Source: Rutidosis leptorrhynchoides (Eukaryota; Streptophyta; Magnoliopsida; Asterales; Asteraceae). Taken from it: a DNA stretch of 64,000 bases. Shown here piece after piece: positions 11,156 to 29,403 of the stretch. The position numbers and the translations under genes are program-made. The stretch spans positions 216,755,501 to 216,819,500 of the forward strand of contig NC_092341.1 in assembly GCF_046630445.1 (NCBI RefSeq), in the 5' to 3' direction. The first letter of the stretch is position 1; the number at the start of each line of letters is the position of its first letter. The notes below the pieces were generated by a model. The model had not been told where the DNA came from. It did no database searches and saw only the letters and a program-made list of their open reading frames with translations.

Positions 11156-14096
11156 TTTTCGCTCTACATATCGTTCCACGTCAATTATCATCGTTCTACG
11201 TATCGTTCTACATCATCTATTTTCGTTCTACATGACGAATAAGTAATCTTTAATGTTTTAAAGATTATGTACGCTAATTTTAATCGAAAAATCAAATGAG
11301 TTTAATATCTTATTGACTCATTAGATCCATGATTACATCCGAAGAAAATATATATGCAAATATATTTTCATAAAGATTGTAATTAAAAATTCTTTTGTAC
11401 AAACTGTTAATGATGAAAATATTTTAACGGGTGGGTAGTACCCGAGGAATATTTAGAATTCACATTAATAAGTTACACTGTACATTCTTTGAATCTGATT
11501 GAACGATCATTTACCATCCTACTTACAACTACCGATATACGTATCCGTTCACCACAAAATAACCATTTCTATTCAAATTCCATATTTGGATTTTGACCTA
11601 TCAGAATCCAACAAGTGGCATAACGAAGAAAACATTGGACAAAAATAAAAAGTGTTAGAAACAAACGAATTAATTAATTGGAATTGTGATAGGATTTCAC
11701 ACTAACTGTTCCGGCTAACTGTTCCCAGCTAACTGATTAACATTTAATTTATCGCAATTTACATTCTCGCAATTTTATTTATCGTCATTTAATTTCTGTT
11801 ATTTACTTTTACGCACTTTAAATAACGGGACACGTATGCAAGGTTTCGACTTATCATATCGACCCATCTATATATATATTTCGGAACAACCGTAGACACT
11901 CTATATGTGAAGGTGGGAGTTGGCTATACAGGGTCGGAGTTGATTCCAAAATATATATATACTTTGAGTTGTGATCTATACTGAGACCGGTACACGGGTC
12001 ACGATACGTATTAATTAATTCGAATATTATAACTGTATATGAATCATCGGACTATTGGACTGCTAACTTTGGACAATTAAAATGAATTAAAATGTTGATT
12101 ATAACATAAACAATTCTTCAAGTTTGCCACTTGAATCCATCTTAAACCTCATTCGTATCTTGATTATTACAATCCGCGTTCAAACCTATCATGATTCTTG
12201 AACACACCTCGATCGAGAAGTTGAACCAGCTGCACCTCATCTATGGAAGAGAGATTTATGCATACAGTTATGCGCCTGAAAAACGTTCGAAACCAAAGTG
12301 ATAGTTAAAACCTATCCGCGTCGAATTCCTTATCATTCATTAGCAAAAACAACCCTACAGTTCCTTTTCAAGAAGTTAATTTTGTCACAGCTCCACTTCG
12401 ACTTCTCAATGAGACTACTCCTATTATAAACTCAATATTTATACCTTGTCCTTTTGCCGTCGTTACCAGAGAACCTTTTATATTTCACAACATCATCAGT
12501 AGATGTACCAGCAACTCGTTATCTCTTTGGCGAAATCCGCAATTAGTATTTTGAAAATCTTGAAGAAATTCTCCCAGTTATATTGAAAACGTCTATCCCT
12601 AAGAATTACATATTTCGAATATGAAGTTTCTGAAAACACCCTGAACTAAGAAGTAGTTCTTGAAATGCTGATGAAGCAGCAAAAATCGTAAACGACCTTG
12701 ATAGTCAAAAGTTTACGATGAAGTACAGTATGTTGGAAAAGCCCAGAAAAAGAGAAGGGTTAAAACTGGAAAATGGATTGAGCAAAGTATGAAGGAGACC
12801 GTGGACAAATCATGAAAAACTAAACCTGACTTCAAAGAATCCAAACGATTCAGTGCCTGCTGAAACCGTTAGTAAGAACCCTAATCCTTATTCTAAACCT
12901 TTCCAGATGATATACATCATCATCATCTTATCTTAAATATTATAAGATATCTTCATATCTTCTGTTATACATATTCTTCATATTTCTGGAGATATTTTCA
13001 CAACTATTCCTATCTGCAATCATTTATCTCTCCGTAATATCTGCGTTACAATATAAAGGAAGCTGTGTTAGTTTCTAAATTCTGAAACCTTCGAGTTTAA
13101 AATATGAATGTTTTGAAGTAATGTTGGGAACTGATGCATGAATTAGTATAATATAATGAAACTTGATCAACTTCATTATATTACAGTAATACATGTTGAG
13201 TTTCTAATGAAGCATGATGATTCACAGTACCGTCATCATGTGCCATGTTACACGGCTCTTACATTCTATTCAATTCCGAAACGTATTAGGAACATATCAT
13301 CTTAATAGTTCTATCTTCCTGGACATTCTGGTAACTTGACAAATCAAAATCGTGCCACTACCATTTCTTTCTAAGAACATTAGCTATATTCATTCCGAAT
13401 TCCATACCTACCAATTCCGGACCATTACTCGCTTGACTCGAAGTAGGGAAGAGAAAACAAAAGCATGAGGCTCCGAAAAATAAGGGAAAATATAAAACTC
13501 AACAACCACCCAGGATTTACAAACCGTGTATATCAATACGTATTGCAACGTAAAGACACGGGAGAATTAAAACATTATAATTCCAAGGAAATGAGAGAAG
13601 TGAATAGATTCTTCTGGCGATAGATGAAATAGAAGAATGAAAGATATGAAAGTTAGGAGTATATCAAGAATCAGAATTGGATGGAGCATATCGACGAATG
13701 TCTAGAAGTAGCAACTAAGAAGATAGAATAGAAGATGTGAATTGTGAAAAATAAGGAAACGAAGGAGTGGAATTATAGTGAAGTACTCAACAGAGAAATT
13801 GAAACAGATTGCTTCACTTAATCAAAGAAGATTCTGATTTCCTAAATCGCCGAAAAATCCAAATCTTATTACATAAGATTTCCTTTAAATTTATTAAATC
13901 CCGGAAGTCAATCATAATCACGTCACCGGTTAGAACGATTCCGTATTTACTCATTTCACTCTTTTGTGATAGCTCCACTCGTGCGCTTCATATGATCGAA
14001 TCGTTTTATCTATATCGCTTAATAATGATAAAACACCATTACTACCTCATATTCGTCATGAAAACATTCCCATTGTTATCCATGACAACCTCTATC
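11156..14096 (+). other. Non-coding interior of LARD-like element, copy I
   Basis: No intact gene is seen. TTAACGGGTGGGTAGT at 11424-11439 matches the 3' LTR-adjacent motif at 14119-14134. About 12330-12545 is the reverse complement of a decayed retroviral-type zinc-knuckle ORF, seen better at 60249-60497. The purine-rich part around 13440-13800 has short open frames I do not recognise. Confidence 0.55.
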
Positions 14097-14133
14097 AAAT
14101 TTCGGGGACGAAATTTCTTTAACGGGTGGGTAC
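14097..14133 (+). promoter_or_regulatory. PPT-side hairpin and 3' LTR junction, nested element I
   Basis: AAATTTCG, loop GGGA, CGAAATTT at 14097-14116, then TTAACGGGTGGGTAC up to the 3' LTR TG at 14134. This replaces the pure polypurine tract of other elements. Plus-strand priming here is inferred from position. Confidence 0.6.
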
Positions 14134-17185
<3,052 letters not shown>

Positions 17186-17190
17186 GATGT
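17186..17190. repeat. GATGT target duplication, right, nested element I
   Basis: Matches 7342-7346 exactly. Confidence 0.9.
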
Positions 17191-20020
17191 GCCTGTGGCA
17201 AGAGATTTTCCTGAAGTTTTTCCGGAAGAGTTGCCGGGATTACCTCCATTTAGATCTGTAGAATTTCAAATAGATTTAGTACCAGGAGCTGCACCAGTGG
17301 CTCGTGCTCCATATAGACTTGCACCGTCCGAATTAAAAGAACTTCAAAGTCAGTTAAAAGAATTACTAGACCGTGGATTCATACGACCAAGCACTTCACC
17401 GTGGGGAGCTCCAATTTTGTTTGTTAAGAAGAAAGATGGATCTTTTAGGATGTGTATAGATTATCGTGAATTAAATAAGTTAACTATCAAGAATCGGTAT
17501 CCACTACCGAGAATTGATGACTTATTTGATCAACTGCAAGGATCATGTGTTTATTCGAAAATCGACCTAAGATCGGGTTATCATCAATTACGTGTCAAAG
17601 AAGAAGATATACCGAAAACTGCTTTTCGGACACGTTACGGTCATTACGAATTTTTGGTCATGCCGTTTGGATTGACGAATGATCCAGCTGTATTCATGGA
17701 CCTCATGAATCGAGTTTGTAGTCCATATTTAGATAAGTTTGTTATTGTTTTCATTGATGACATTCTTATCTATTCCAAGAGTGAGCAAGAGCATGAGCAG
17801 CATTTAAGTTTAATATTAGAGTTGTTGAGAAAAGAACAGCTATACGCTAAATTTTCTAAGTGTGCTTTCTGGTTGAAAGAAGTGCAATTTCTTGGCCACG
17901 TTGTTAGTAGCAAAGGAATTCAGGTTGATCCAGCAAAAATTGAAGCCATTGAAAAATGGGAGACTCCTAAGACACCAATGCAGATACGCCAATTTTTGGG
18001 TTTAGCCGGTTATTATAGAAGGTTTATTCAAGATTTTTCCCGAATAGCTAAGCCGTTGACAGCGTTAACGCAAAAAGGGAAGAAATATGAATGGACTTCT
18101 GAGCAGGAGAGTGCATTTCAATTACTGAAAAAGAAGTTGACTACGGCGCCTATTTTATCGTTACCAGAAGGGAACGATGATTTTGAAATATATTGTGACG
18201 CTTCGCGACAAGGTTTTGGTTGCGTTCTTATGCAACGGAAGAAAGTTATTGCATACGCATCCCGACAATTGAAGATTCACGAGCGGAATTATACGACGCA
18301 TGATCTAGAACTGGGAGCAGTCGTGTTTGCATTGAAGATATGGAGACACTACTTGTATGGGGTTAAATGCAATGTGTTTACTGATCATAAAAGCCTTCAA
18401 CATATTTTTGATCAGAAACAGCTGAACATGAGGCAACGTAGGTGGGTCGAGTTAATAAACGACTATGATTGTGAAATTCGTTATCATCCCGGGAAAGCGA
18501 ATGTGGTGGCTGACGCACTAAGCAGAAAGGAACGAGAACCAATTCGAGTACGAGCGATGAACATAAAAATTCGCATGAATCTCAACTCACAAATCAAAGA
18601 AGTTCAACGAGAAGCACCTACTAAAGAAAATATAGGAAAGGAAATAATGAAGAAGTATGAGAAGCAACTCGTTATGCGGGAAGATGGAATTCGATATTTT
18701 GTAAATCGTATTTGGGTACCGAAGTTGGGTGGATTAAGGAAGTTGATATTGAACGAGGCACATAAGACAAGATATTCGATACATCCTGGAGTTGGAAAGA
18801 TGTACCAAGATCTTAAGACACGTTATTGGTGGCCTAATTTAAAGACAGACGTTGCAACATATGTTGGGGAGTGTTTAACTTGTTCTAAGGTCAAAGCAGA
18901 ACACCAGAAGCCGTCAGGGTCACTTCAACAACCAGAAATCCCAGAATGGAAATGGGATGGTATTACCATGGATTTCATCACGAAGTTACCAAAGACTGCC
19001 TAGGGATACGACACCATTTGGGTGATTGTTGATCGTCTCACCAAGTCTGCACATTTCTTGCCTATAAAGGAAACGGATAGGATGGAGAAACTATTACGAT
19101 TGTATATAAAGGAAATTGTTTCAAGGCATGGAATACCTATTTCCATTATATCTGATCGTGATAGTAGATTTACCTCAAAGTTCTGGCAATCACTACAGGA
19201 GGCACTAGGAACTCGTTTAGATATGAGTACCGCATATCATCCGCAAACGGACGGGCAGAGTGAAAGAACAATTTAGACTCTTGAAGACATGCTCAGGGCA
19301 TGTGTGATCGATTTTGGAAACGGATGGGATAATTATCTACCATTAGCAGAATTCTCGTATAATAATAGTTATCATGCGAGCATTAAAGCTGCACCATTCG
19401 AAGCATTGTACGGAAGGAAGTGTAGATCTCCTATCTGTTGGAATGAAGTAGGAGATCGACAATTAACTGGTCCCGAGATCATACATGAAACTACTGAAAA
19501 GATAGTACAAATCAAGGAGAGATTGAAAACAGCCCGTAGTCGCCAAAAGAGCTACGCCGATGTCCGAAGGAAACCATTAGAGTTTCAGATCGGTGACATG
19601 GTTATGTTAAAGGTGTCACCATGGAAAGGTGTAATACGTTTTGGAAAAAGGGGTAAACTGAACCCAAGATATGTAGGCCCGTTCAAGATCATCGAACGCA
19701 TTGGACCGGTAGCTTATCGACTCGAGTTACCGCAACAACTCGCCGGAGTACATAATACCTTTCACGTCTCAAACCTTAAGAAGTGTCTTGCAAAGGAAGA
19801 TTTCACCATTCCTCTTGAAGAAATCCATGTCGACGAGAAACTACAATTCGTCGAAGAACCAATCGAAATCATGGACCGTGAAGTTAAACAGCTCAAGCAG
19901 AGCAACATACCGATCGTTAAGGTTCGTTGGAATGCTCGAAGGGGTCCCGAGTTTACTTGGGAACGAGAGGATCAGATGAAACAAAAGTATCCACACTTGT
20001 TTCTCGATGACGCAAAATAG
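17191..20020 (+). pseudogene. Ty3/gypsy pol (RT, RNase H, integrase, chromodomain), copy I
   Basis: Continuation of gag-protease 5746-7346. The order is reverse transcriptase ([18 protein letters not shown], catalytic FIDDIL near 17753), RNase H ([26 protein letters not shown]), integrase zinc region ([10 protein letters not shown] then CLTC), integrase core (MDF, SDRDSRF, QSER), a GPF-type module (RYVGPF) and a C-terminal chromodomain-like segment ending in [16 protein letters not shown]. This order and tail fit the chromovirus Tekay/Del group. Stops: TAG at 19001-19003 (TGG in copy II) and TAG at 19274-19276, after QSERTI. The RT has NDPAVF where copy II has NAPAVF. An upstream ATG at 17132 belongs to the nested LTR. 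Confidence 0.92.
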
Positions 20021-20031
20021 GTACAATTTTA

Positions 20032-20067
20032 AAATTTCGGGACGAAATTTCTTTAACGGGTAGGTAC
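20032..20067 (+). promoter_or_regulatory. PPT-side hairpin and 3' LTR junction, copy I
   Basis: AAATTTCG-GGA-CGAAATTT at 20032-20050 is a perfect 8-bp stem with a 3-base loop. It is followed by TTAACGGGTAGGTAC up to the LTR TG at 20068. The same arrangement occurs at 38249 and 56601. Confidence 0.6.
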
Positions 20068-22952
20068 TGTAATGACCCGCACTTTTTCGATCGTTCTATA
20101 CTTATAAGATTAATATTTACATAAATTAAACCTTACCAACATGATAAGCAATCCAAATTGTTGAGACTTATGTTTTTGAAATGAGTTTTACACAACGTTT
20201 GACCGTCTAGTTTGACCGATGATATCACGAACTATATAACATATGATAATTATACGTTTGTGTATATATATGTATATATACATATTTAACATGATTTAAG
20301 GATGTTTTAATATCTCATTTTGTATTAATAACAATAAGTTATAAGTATATTTTGAAACTACTAACTTAAGTTTTCAAAACGATAACCATACGTAACGTTA
20401 TTTGACATAAATACTTATAACATATAATGTTTATACATATATCGTATATGTAATGTATTTAATCACTTTTAAGGACTTAAATACATAAAACAATATAAGT
20501 ATATTCACAAAAGATAGCTATATTTGAATTCTCATTCCATTTTTCACAAGATTTCTATACGTATATCTAGAGTACATGTACTCGTATCATACCTAACCTC
20601 TATACGTATTTACTATTGGTATATACACATCAAATCACCACCAACCAGCCCTTGTTCAATGCCTTATGTATAAGGTAACTACTTTTGTTATCTAGTATGA
20701 CAATTTCACATGATTAAAAGATTTTTTCACAAAATTACAAACTTATACACCTTTTACACCACCATTTATACTCCATTCCATTTTCATTTTACTACACATT
20801 TCTTTAACCAAAAACACACTCTTAAGAAACTCCATAACCATTCAGCTAGTATCCATGAAGATCTAGCCATAAAAACATCACTTAAACACCATAAGAAAAA
20901 CCTTACAAAAACACTTCAAGAATCCTTTCAAGAACACAAGTTTACTTCCAATCTTTCATCCAATTCCATCACTCTTTTGGTTCTAGATTTTTACTTCTCT
21001 TTTACAGCAATCTTGTCCAAGTAACTTGAGGTAGTAACTTTGTTCATAACCTTATTCGATTCATATATATATAGCTATCTTATTTTGTGGTATAAAATTT
21101 TAACAACAAGAACATAGTTTGAATGTTTTCAAACTTGTTTGCAAACTAAATAGATCCTTCTCACTTAACTTTTAAAATACTTCAAGACCTGTAATATTTC
21201 ATAAATATATGCTAATTTAACAAGGTATAACTTGGTTTTTCAAAGAACACCTTAAAAACTGAGTTTACGACGTTGGAGTGCAACCGGGGGCTGTTTTGGG
21301 TTGGATAATTAAAAACCATCTTAAACTTTGAATTGGAGGTTTATTTTCTGGAAAAATGATTTTTACTATGAATATGATAACACATAAAAATTTCATGATT
21401 TAACTCAAAGTATAAGTATTTTTAGAAAAATAATCATTTAAGGTTGTTTACATGATGGAAAATGATTAACTTCATAAGTTTTACTAAAGTTTGACCTATG
21501 ACCTGTGATTTAGAATACAAACTAAGGTATTTACAGTTCATAGTCTTAAAGAGGGACTCGATCCAAGGAAGTGGCAAGTTGAATCAATGAAAACGGAGTT
21601 GTAACGAAGAAACTATGACCAAAACGAGATCGGATATCTAAGACTAGTTTAGCCACGAAAATAATTGGAGAAAATTTAAAAAATCACATCTTTCTAAAAT
21701 AACATGATATTTTATATATATGTACTCATAATTTAATTTTATATGGTTCAGGATCACCCGTAAACAATACGAGAAGATTAATCATAAGATCTCATGATTG
21801 TACGCAACACGTCATTTGACAAAACCGGTACTTTATGTACGCAATACGTCATTTGACAACACCGGTACCGTGGGTCAAGATTAATCTCGACCAATACATA
21901 TACGATGGGGGTTTTTTTTTCATTGAGGGTTTATTAAACACCTAAAAATGAACCATTAAAATTGAATTACTAACATCGGACTGCTAACTACGGACTAAGG
22001 AATTATTAAAAGTATTATAAGTATATATATGTGACGTTTGTTTAAAAAGAAAAGGTATTGATATATTATATATGGATAGGTTCGTGATATCAATCGGAGA
22101 CCAAGTCGAAATTACATATCTTCAAGACAAAAGTGAGTATATAGTCCCACTTTTAAACTCTAAGTATTTCGGGATGAGAATACATGTATTTTATGTTTTA
22201 CGTTATGGACACAAGTAACTGAAAAATATATTCTACGTTGAGTTGTACCACTGGCATACTTCCCTGTAGCTTGGTAACTATTATTTACAGCGGTATTGTA
22301 AACGCGAATCCTGTTGATAGATCTATCGGGCCTGACAACCCCAACCGGACTGGACGACCAGTATTCAACGGTTGCACAGTACTTCGTTTCGTGACTACAC
22401 TTGGTACGGTGTAGTAAGATTTCATAATAAAGGGAATATGCGACGTGATTAAATGTTAAGTATGGTTACCAAGTGCTCAACCACTTAGAATATTTTTATT
22501 AAAATGTTTACATATGAAATCTTGTGGTCTATATATATATATATTGCTGCCGGCATTAAACCTATATCTCACCAACTTTATGTTGACGTTTTAAACATGT
22601 TTATTCTCAGGTAATAATTAGAAGCTTCTGCTGCAACATGTTGAATTTAAGCAAGATCTTGAGTATGCATATTTGTGTCAAAAACAAAACTGCATATCCG
22701 AGGATTTGTATTGTAAAATATGCTAGAAATCGTGTTGTTATCATCATATGTAAAGTTTGTAAGTCTAAGATTATCTCTAAACGATAATCATCTTTTTATT
22801 GTCTAAAGCTTGTATCAAAAATAAGAATTATGGTTTGTAATGTAAAATATATGCAGTTGTTCTTTTAAAAATGTCGCATATAGAGGTCAATACCTCGCTA
22901 TGAAATCATACGTTATCTAACACGTTCTTATGGTTAAGGACGGGTTATGACA
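20068..22952 (+). mobile_element. LTR B, middle LTR of the tandem array
   Basis: A complete 2,885-bp LTR from TGTAATGACCCG to CGGGTTATGACA. It serves as 3' LTR of the first unit and 5' LTR of the second. In its first 60 per cent it shares bases with LTR C against LTR A (for example ACG, CGT, GGG at the sites equal to A 2062, 2258, 3736). In the last kilobase I see no base difference from A shared with C. That mosaic fits an exchange between a 3' LTR and a 5' LTR. Confidence 0.93.
20614..20627 (+). promoter_or_regulatory. Candidate LTR promoter, LTR B
   Basis: TATTGGTATATACA, the ATTGG plus TATA motif seen in LTR A, LTR C and the third element. Confidence 0.4.
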
Positions 22953-22954
22953 TG

Positions 22955-22966
22955 TGGTATCAGAGC
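22955..22966 (+). other. Primer binding site, internal region II
   Basis: TGGTATCAGAGC, two bases after LTR B. Confidence 0.9.
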
Positions 22967-23140
22967 GGTGGTCTTAGCGAACCAGGTTTGCATTAGTGTG
23001 TCTAACTGATAAGTCGTTAGGATACATTAGTAAGTCTGGACTTTGACCGGGTCTGATTTAAAAACCATTGCTTATCATTGTTGGTTAAAATTTATATGTA
23101 AATATTATGTAGTACTAATGGGTTAGTTGTTATGTGATAG

Positions 23141-23593
23141 ATGTCGGGCTTGAAACTTATTATCACATTCAGCGACTCCGAATCAGAATCTTCAGATGGC
23201 GTTTCAGTCATTAACCTATCCGATGACGAAAATAATATCTTTGGGGAAGACTCACAAATTCCGGATGAACCAACTATAGGGAACCCAGAAAGTGAACCCG
23301 AGGAGGAAAGTGAACCCGAGGAGGAAAGTGAACCCGAGGAAGAAATACAGGAAATTACAAAAGACAAGTTCGAACTAGGAAAGAAACGAAAGGCTAATGA
23401 ATTAGAAAATTCAAATCCCGAGTTTAGTAAGGATGATGTGGCACCAACTCCACTAGACACTACCACCCCTATTCCCGCTATACCTATTCGTTCTATCCCG
23501 GCATCCAGTTCTTCAGCCCCACCGCCAAAATATAGGCAGACAGCTAGGATAAGCGTTAGGCCATTCCTTGAACCTAAACGTCCTAGAAAATAG
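23141..23593 (+). CDS. Acidic leader ORF of the tandem gypsy element, copy II
   Basis: An intact 150-residue ORF between primer site and gag, starting at ATG 23141 in the context TATGTGATAGATGTC; the third element's leader ORF starts in the same context. The N-terminus is rich in Ser, Asp and Glu (SDSESESSD). Three SEPEEE repeats follow near residues 50-68, then a basic stretch (KKRKAN), a Thr/Pro/Ile-rich linker and a basic C-terminus ending in RPRK. No transmembrane segment is seen. Copy I has two SEPEEE repeats and no ATG. I cannot assign a function. The acidic then basic layout and fixed position suggest an accessory retroelement protein, which is an inference. Confidence 0.55.
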   Translation: MSGLKLIITFSDSESESSDGVSVINLSDDENNIFGEDSQIPDEPTIGNPESEPEEESEPEEESEPEEEIQEITKDKFELGKKRKANELENSNPEFSKDDVAPTPLDTTTPIPAIPIRSIPASSSSAPPPKYRQTARISVRPFLEPKRPRK

Positions 23594-23952
23594 ACCAAAC
23601 GATGCGCTGCCGTATTAAACCATGGGATCATATAATGTTTTGTATAATATTATTAGAGTGGTTTACTTAATGTTCGATGTAAGATAAGCATATGTAAAAT
23701 AGTGAAGTATGAAATGCAATAATTTTCCATGGTTAAGTATTATTTAGATTGTAGTAATTGGTTCTGTACTAAGCTATTAAGTATGAACATTAACGGGTAG
23801 GTACTACCCTAGATATAATTATAAAACGCTAATAAGAAGAAAAGGCTTTTATAATAATACCTAGTTCATATTATTAACAAGCTATAATGTACTATAAATA
23901 CACACTACATCTATAATATTCCATGTGAATAATTATTTTCTTTCATTAGGAA
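23594..23952 (+). other. Leader between the acidic ORF and gag, copy II
   Basis: No gene is seen. TTAACGGGTAGGTACT at 23790-23805 repeats the 3' LTR-adjacent 16-mer, followed by ACCC. Confidence 0.6.
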
Positions 23953-25553
23953 ATGGCGCGATTGAATCGAATGACGGAACAAGAAGTCGAGGAATTCATC
24001 AACCAGCGAGTCAATGACAGAATGTTATGGGTCGAAGCTGCAAGAGCTGCTGCAGTTAACCCAAATCCTCGTGTAGGACGCACCTACAAGACGTTTCAAG
24101 CTTGCAAGCCCTCATCATTCAGTGGAACGGAAGGACCGGTCGGTTTAACCCGGTGGATAGAAAAGATGGAGACTGTGTTTAAAATCAGTGGTTGTGTTGA
24201 AAAGGACATGACCAAGTATGCATCGTGCACTTTACAAGATAGTGCACTCACGTGGTGGAAAAATTATGTGAAGGCTGTAGGAGGAGATGTAGCTTATGAT
24301 ACTCCATGGGAAGAATTCAAAACAATGTTAATCAACGAATATTGTCCAAGGAACGAGGTTAGGAAGTTGGAAGATGAATTACGAAGTCTGAAGGTTGTTG
24401 GTACTGAAATCACCAACTACAATCAGCGATTCATGGAATTAGTTTTACTATGTCCTGAATTGGTTCCAACCGAAGAACGGAAGATTGAAATGTACAAAGA
24501 TGGTTTGCCCACAAAGGTCAAGGCAAACGTTACAGCATCGAGACCTAAGACAATTCATGAAGCTATAACCATGGCAAACGAGCTAATGGATCAGGTCATC
24601 TTGGATAAGAAATCATCCAATACTGATGTGAAGGTATTGGGTAACAAAAGAAAGTGGAATGGAAATTATGATCGAGGTAACCAACAACAATCTTTTAAGA
24701 AACAAGAAACCACGAAAGGTGCGGGTAGTGGTTCAGGTTTTGGTTACAAAGGACAAAGTCCTTTATGCAACCGATGCCACAAACATCATTTTGGTTACTG
24801 TAGTGTGGTATGCAACAAGTGTAATCGACAGGGTCATCTTGCTGAAGATTGTAGGGCTCTCGTTACAAATACAAATGGTACCAAGACTCCTGCCACCAAT
24901 GCAAATAGAACTGCTTTGGCTACCGTTACTTGCTTTGGGTGTGGAAAACAAGGTCACTATAAGAGCCAGTGCCCGAATCCAGAGAAGAATGTCGGACCTG
25001 CAAGTGGGAGAGCATTTATTATTAATGCTAGAGAGGCACGTGAAGACCCGGAGCTTGTTACGGGTACGTTTACCATTAATAACTTATCAGCGTCTATTAT
25101 ATTTGATACTGGTGCCGATAGAAGTTACGTGTGTAGAAATTTTTACACTAAATTGAATTGTTCATCATTACCTCTAGATGCTAAGTACATGATTGAGTTA
25201 GCTAATGGTAAACTAATTAAAGCCGATAAAATTTGTCGTGATTGTGAAATAAATTTAGCAGGAGAAACGTTTAAAATTGACTTAATACCCGTAGAATTAG
25301 GAAGTTTTGATGTAATAGTCGGCATGGACTGGATGTCCAAAGTAGGAGCTGAAGTTGTGTGTGCCAAGAAGGCAATTCGCATTCCTAGTAAGGATAAAAT
25401 GCCGGTGATGATTTATGGAGAGAAGGGTAATTCAAAGCTAAAACTCATTAGCTGTTTGAAAGCCAAGAAGTGTTTAGAAAAGGGATGTTATGCTATTCTA
25501 GCACATGTTAATAAAGTCGAAAAGAAAGAAAAAGAGAAGTGCATCAACGATGT
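23953..25553 (+). CDS. Ty3/gypsy gag-protease, copy II, open
   Basis: The best preserved coding region here, open from ATG 23953 to the nested insertion and on through the LTR to 25653. A Gag capsid-like part spans residues 1-215 (SSFSGTEGP, LTWWKNYV). A basic linker leads to zinc knuckles at about residues 272-300 and 326-340, and an aspartic protease follows with FDTGADRSYV near residue 384 and IVGMDWM near 455. The knuckles bind genomic RNA and the protease would mature the polyprotein. Pol is separated by 9.85 kb of nested element, so no full Gag-Pol can be made. The ORF ends with residues encoded by the nested LTR. Confidence 0.9.
25549..25553. repeat. GATGT target duplication, left, nested element II
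   Basis: Same five bases at the same gag-pol position as in copy I; the partner is at 35403-35407. Confidence 0.9.
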
Positions 25554-28614
<3,061 letters not shown>

Positions 28615-28616
28615 GG

Positions 28617-28628
28617 TGGTATCAGAGC
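28617..28628 (+). other. Primer binding site, nested element II
   Basis: TGGTATCAGAGC, two bases after the LTR. Confidence 0.9.
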
Positions 28629-28972
28629 GTTGGTCTTAGTGAACCAGGCCTTGCATTAGTATACCTAACTGGTAGTTGTTAGGATACATTAGTGAGTCTG
28701 GACTTTGACCGTGTCTACCTGTCAAAAAGTTTTGCTTATCATTTCTAGTCGGAAATCATCTGTTTATCATCCTTAGGGAACTGCCTGCTTATCATTCATA
28801 AGTCTAGACACGTCTTACTGCATTTACTGCATCGATAGTGTATAGACAAAATTCATATCTTAGCGTATCTGATAATTCATATCTTAGCGCATCTGTAGAC
28901 TTGCCTAACATATGCCATAGATTCCTCTGTATTCTACGGAATCTTTGATATTATATATATTGATATTCTAAA

Positions 28973-29403
28973 ATGTTATCCGATATCCAAAAATCATTTC
29001 ACATCGAAGATCCCTTCCATCCACCAAATTGCCCTCTTAGCGACGAACCTGAAGCACTTACCGGCGAACCTGTTCGAGAAACCATTTCTCTCTCATCTCT
29101 AGAGTATTTCGTCATGATTATATACTATCCCATATTTCGAATCTTGTTCATTCGCTCGCTCCAACCGTCAATCATCCCGGTGTACTAGCAGAAGTTAACG
29201 AACTACGCGCTCGCGTGACGGTTTTGGAGGACATGGTGCGAAGGTTGCAAACACCAGCAGCATAATCCGTACCACCATCATCAACGCCGACAGTACCCAT
29301 ATCACCCTCAACCACAACCGCGTCGTAAACCTTAACAACACAATTTGTACCTCGGATACTAACATCACACGCCTCAATATCACCATCTGTACTCCGAGTA
29401 TGA
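28973..29403 (+). pseudogene. Leader-protein remnant of the LARD-like element, copy II
   Basis: The counterpart of 10725-11155, with the same frameshift before the coiled-coil segment and the same internal stops. The defects therefore predate the tandem duplication. Confidence 0.45.
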
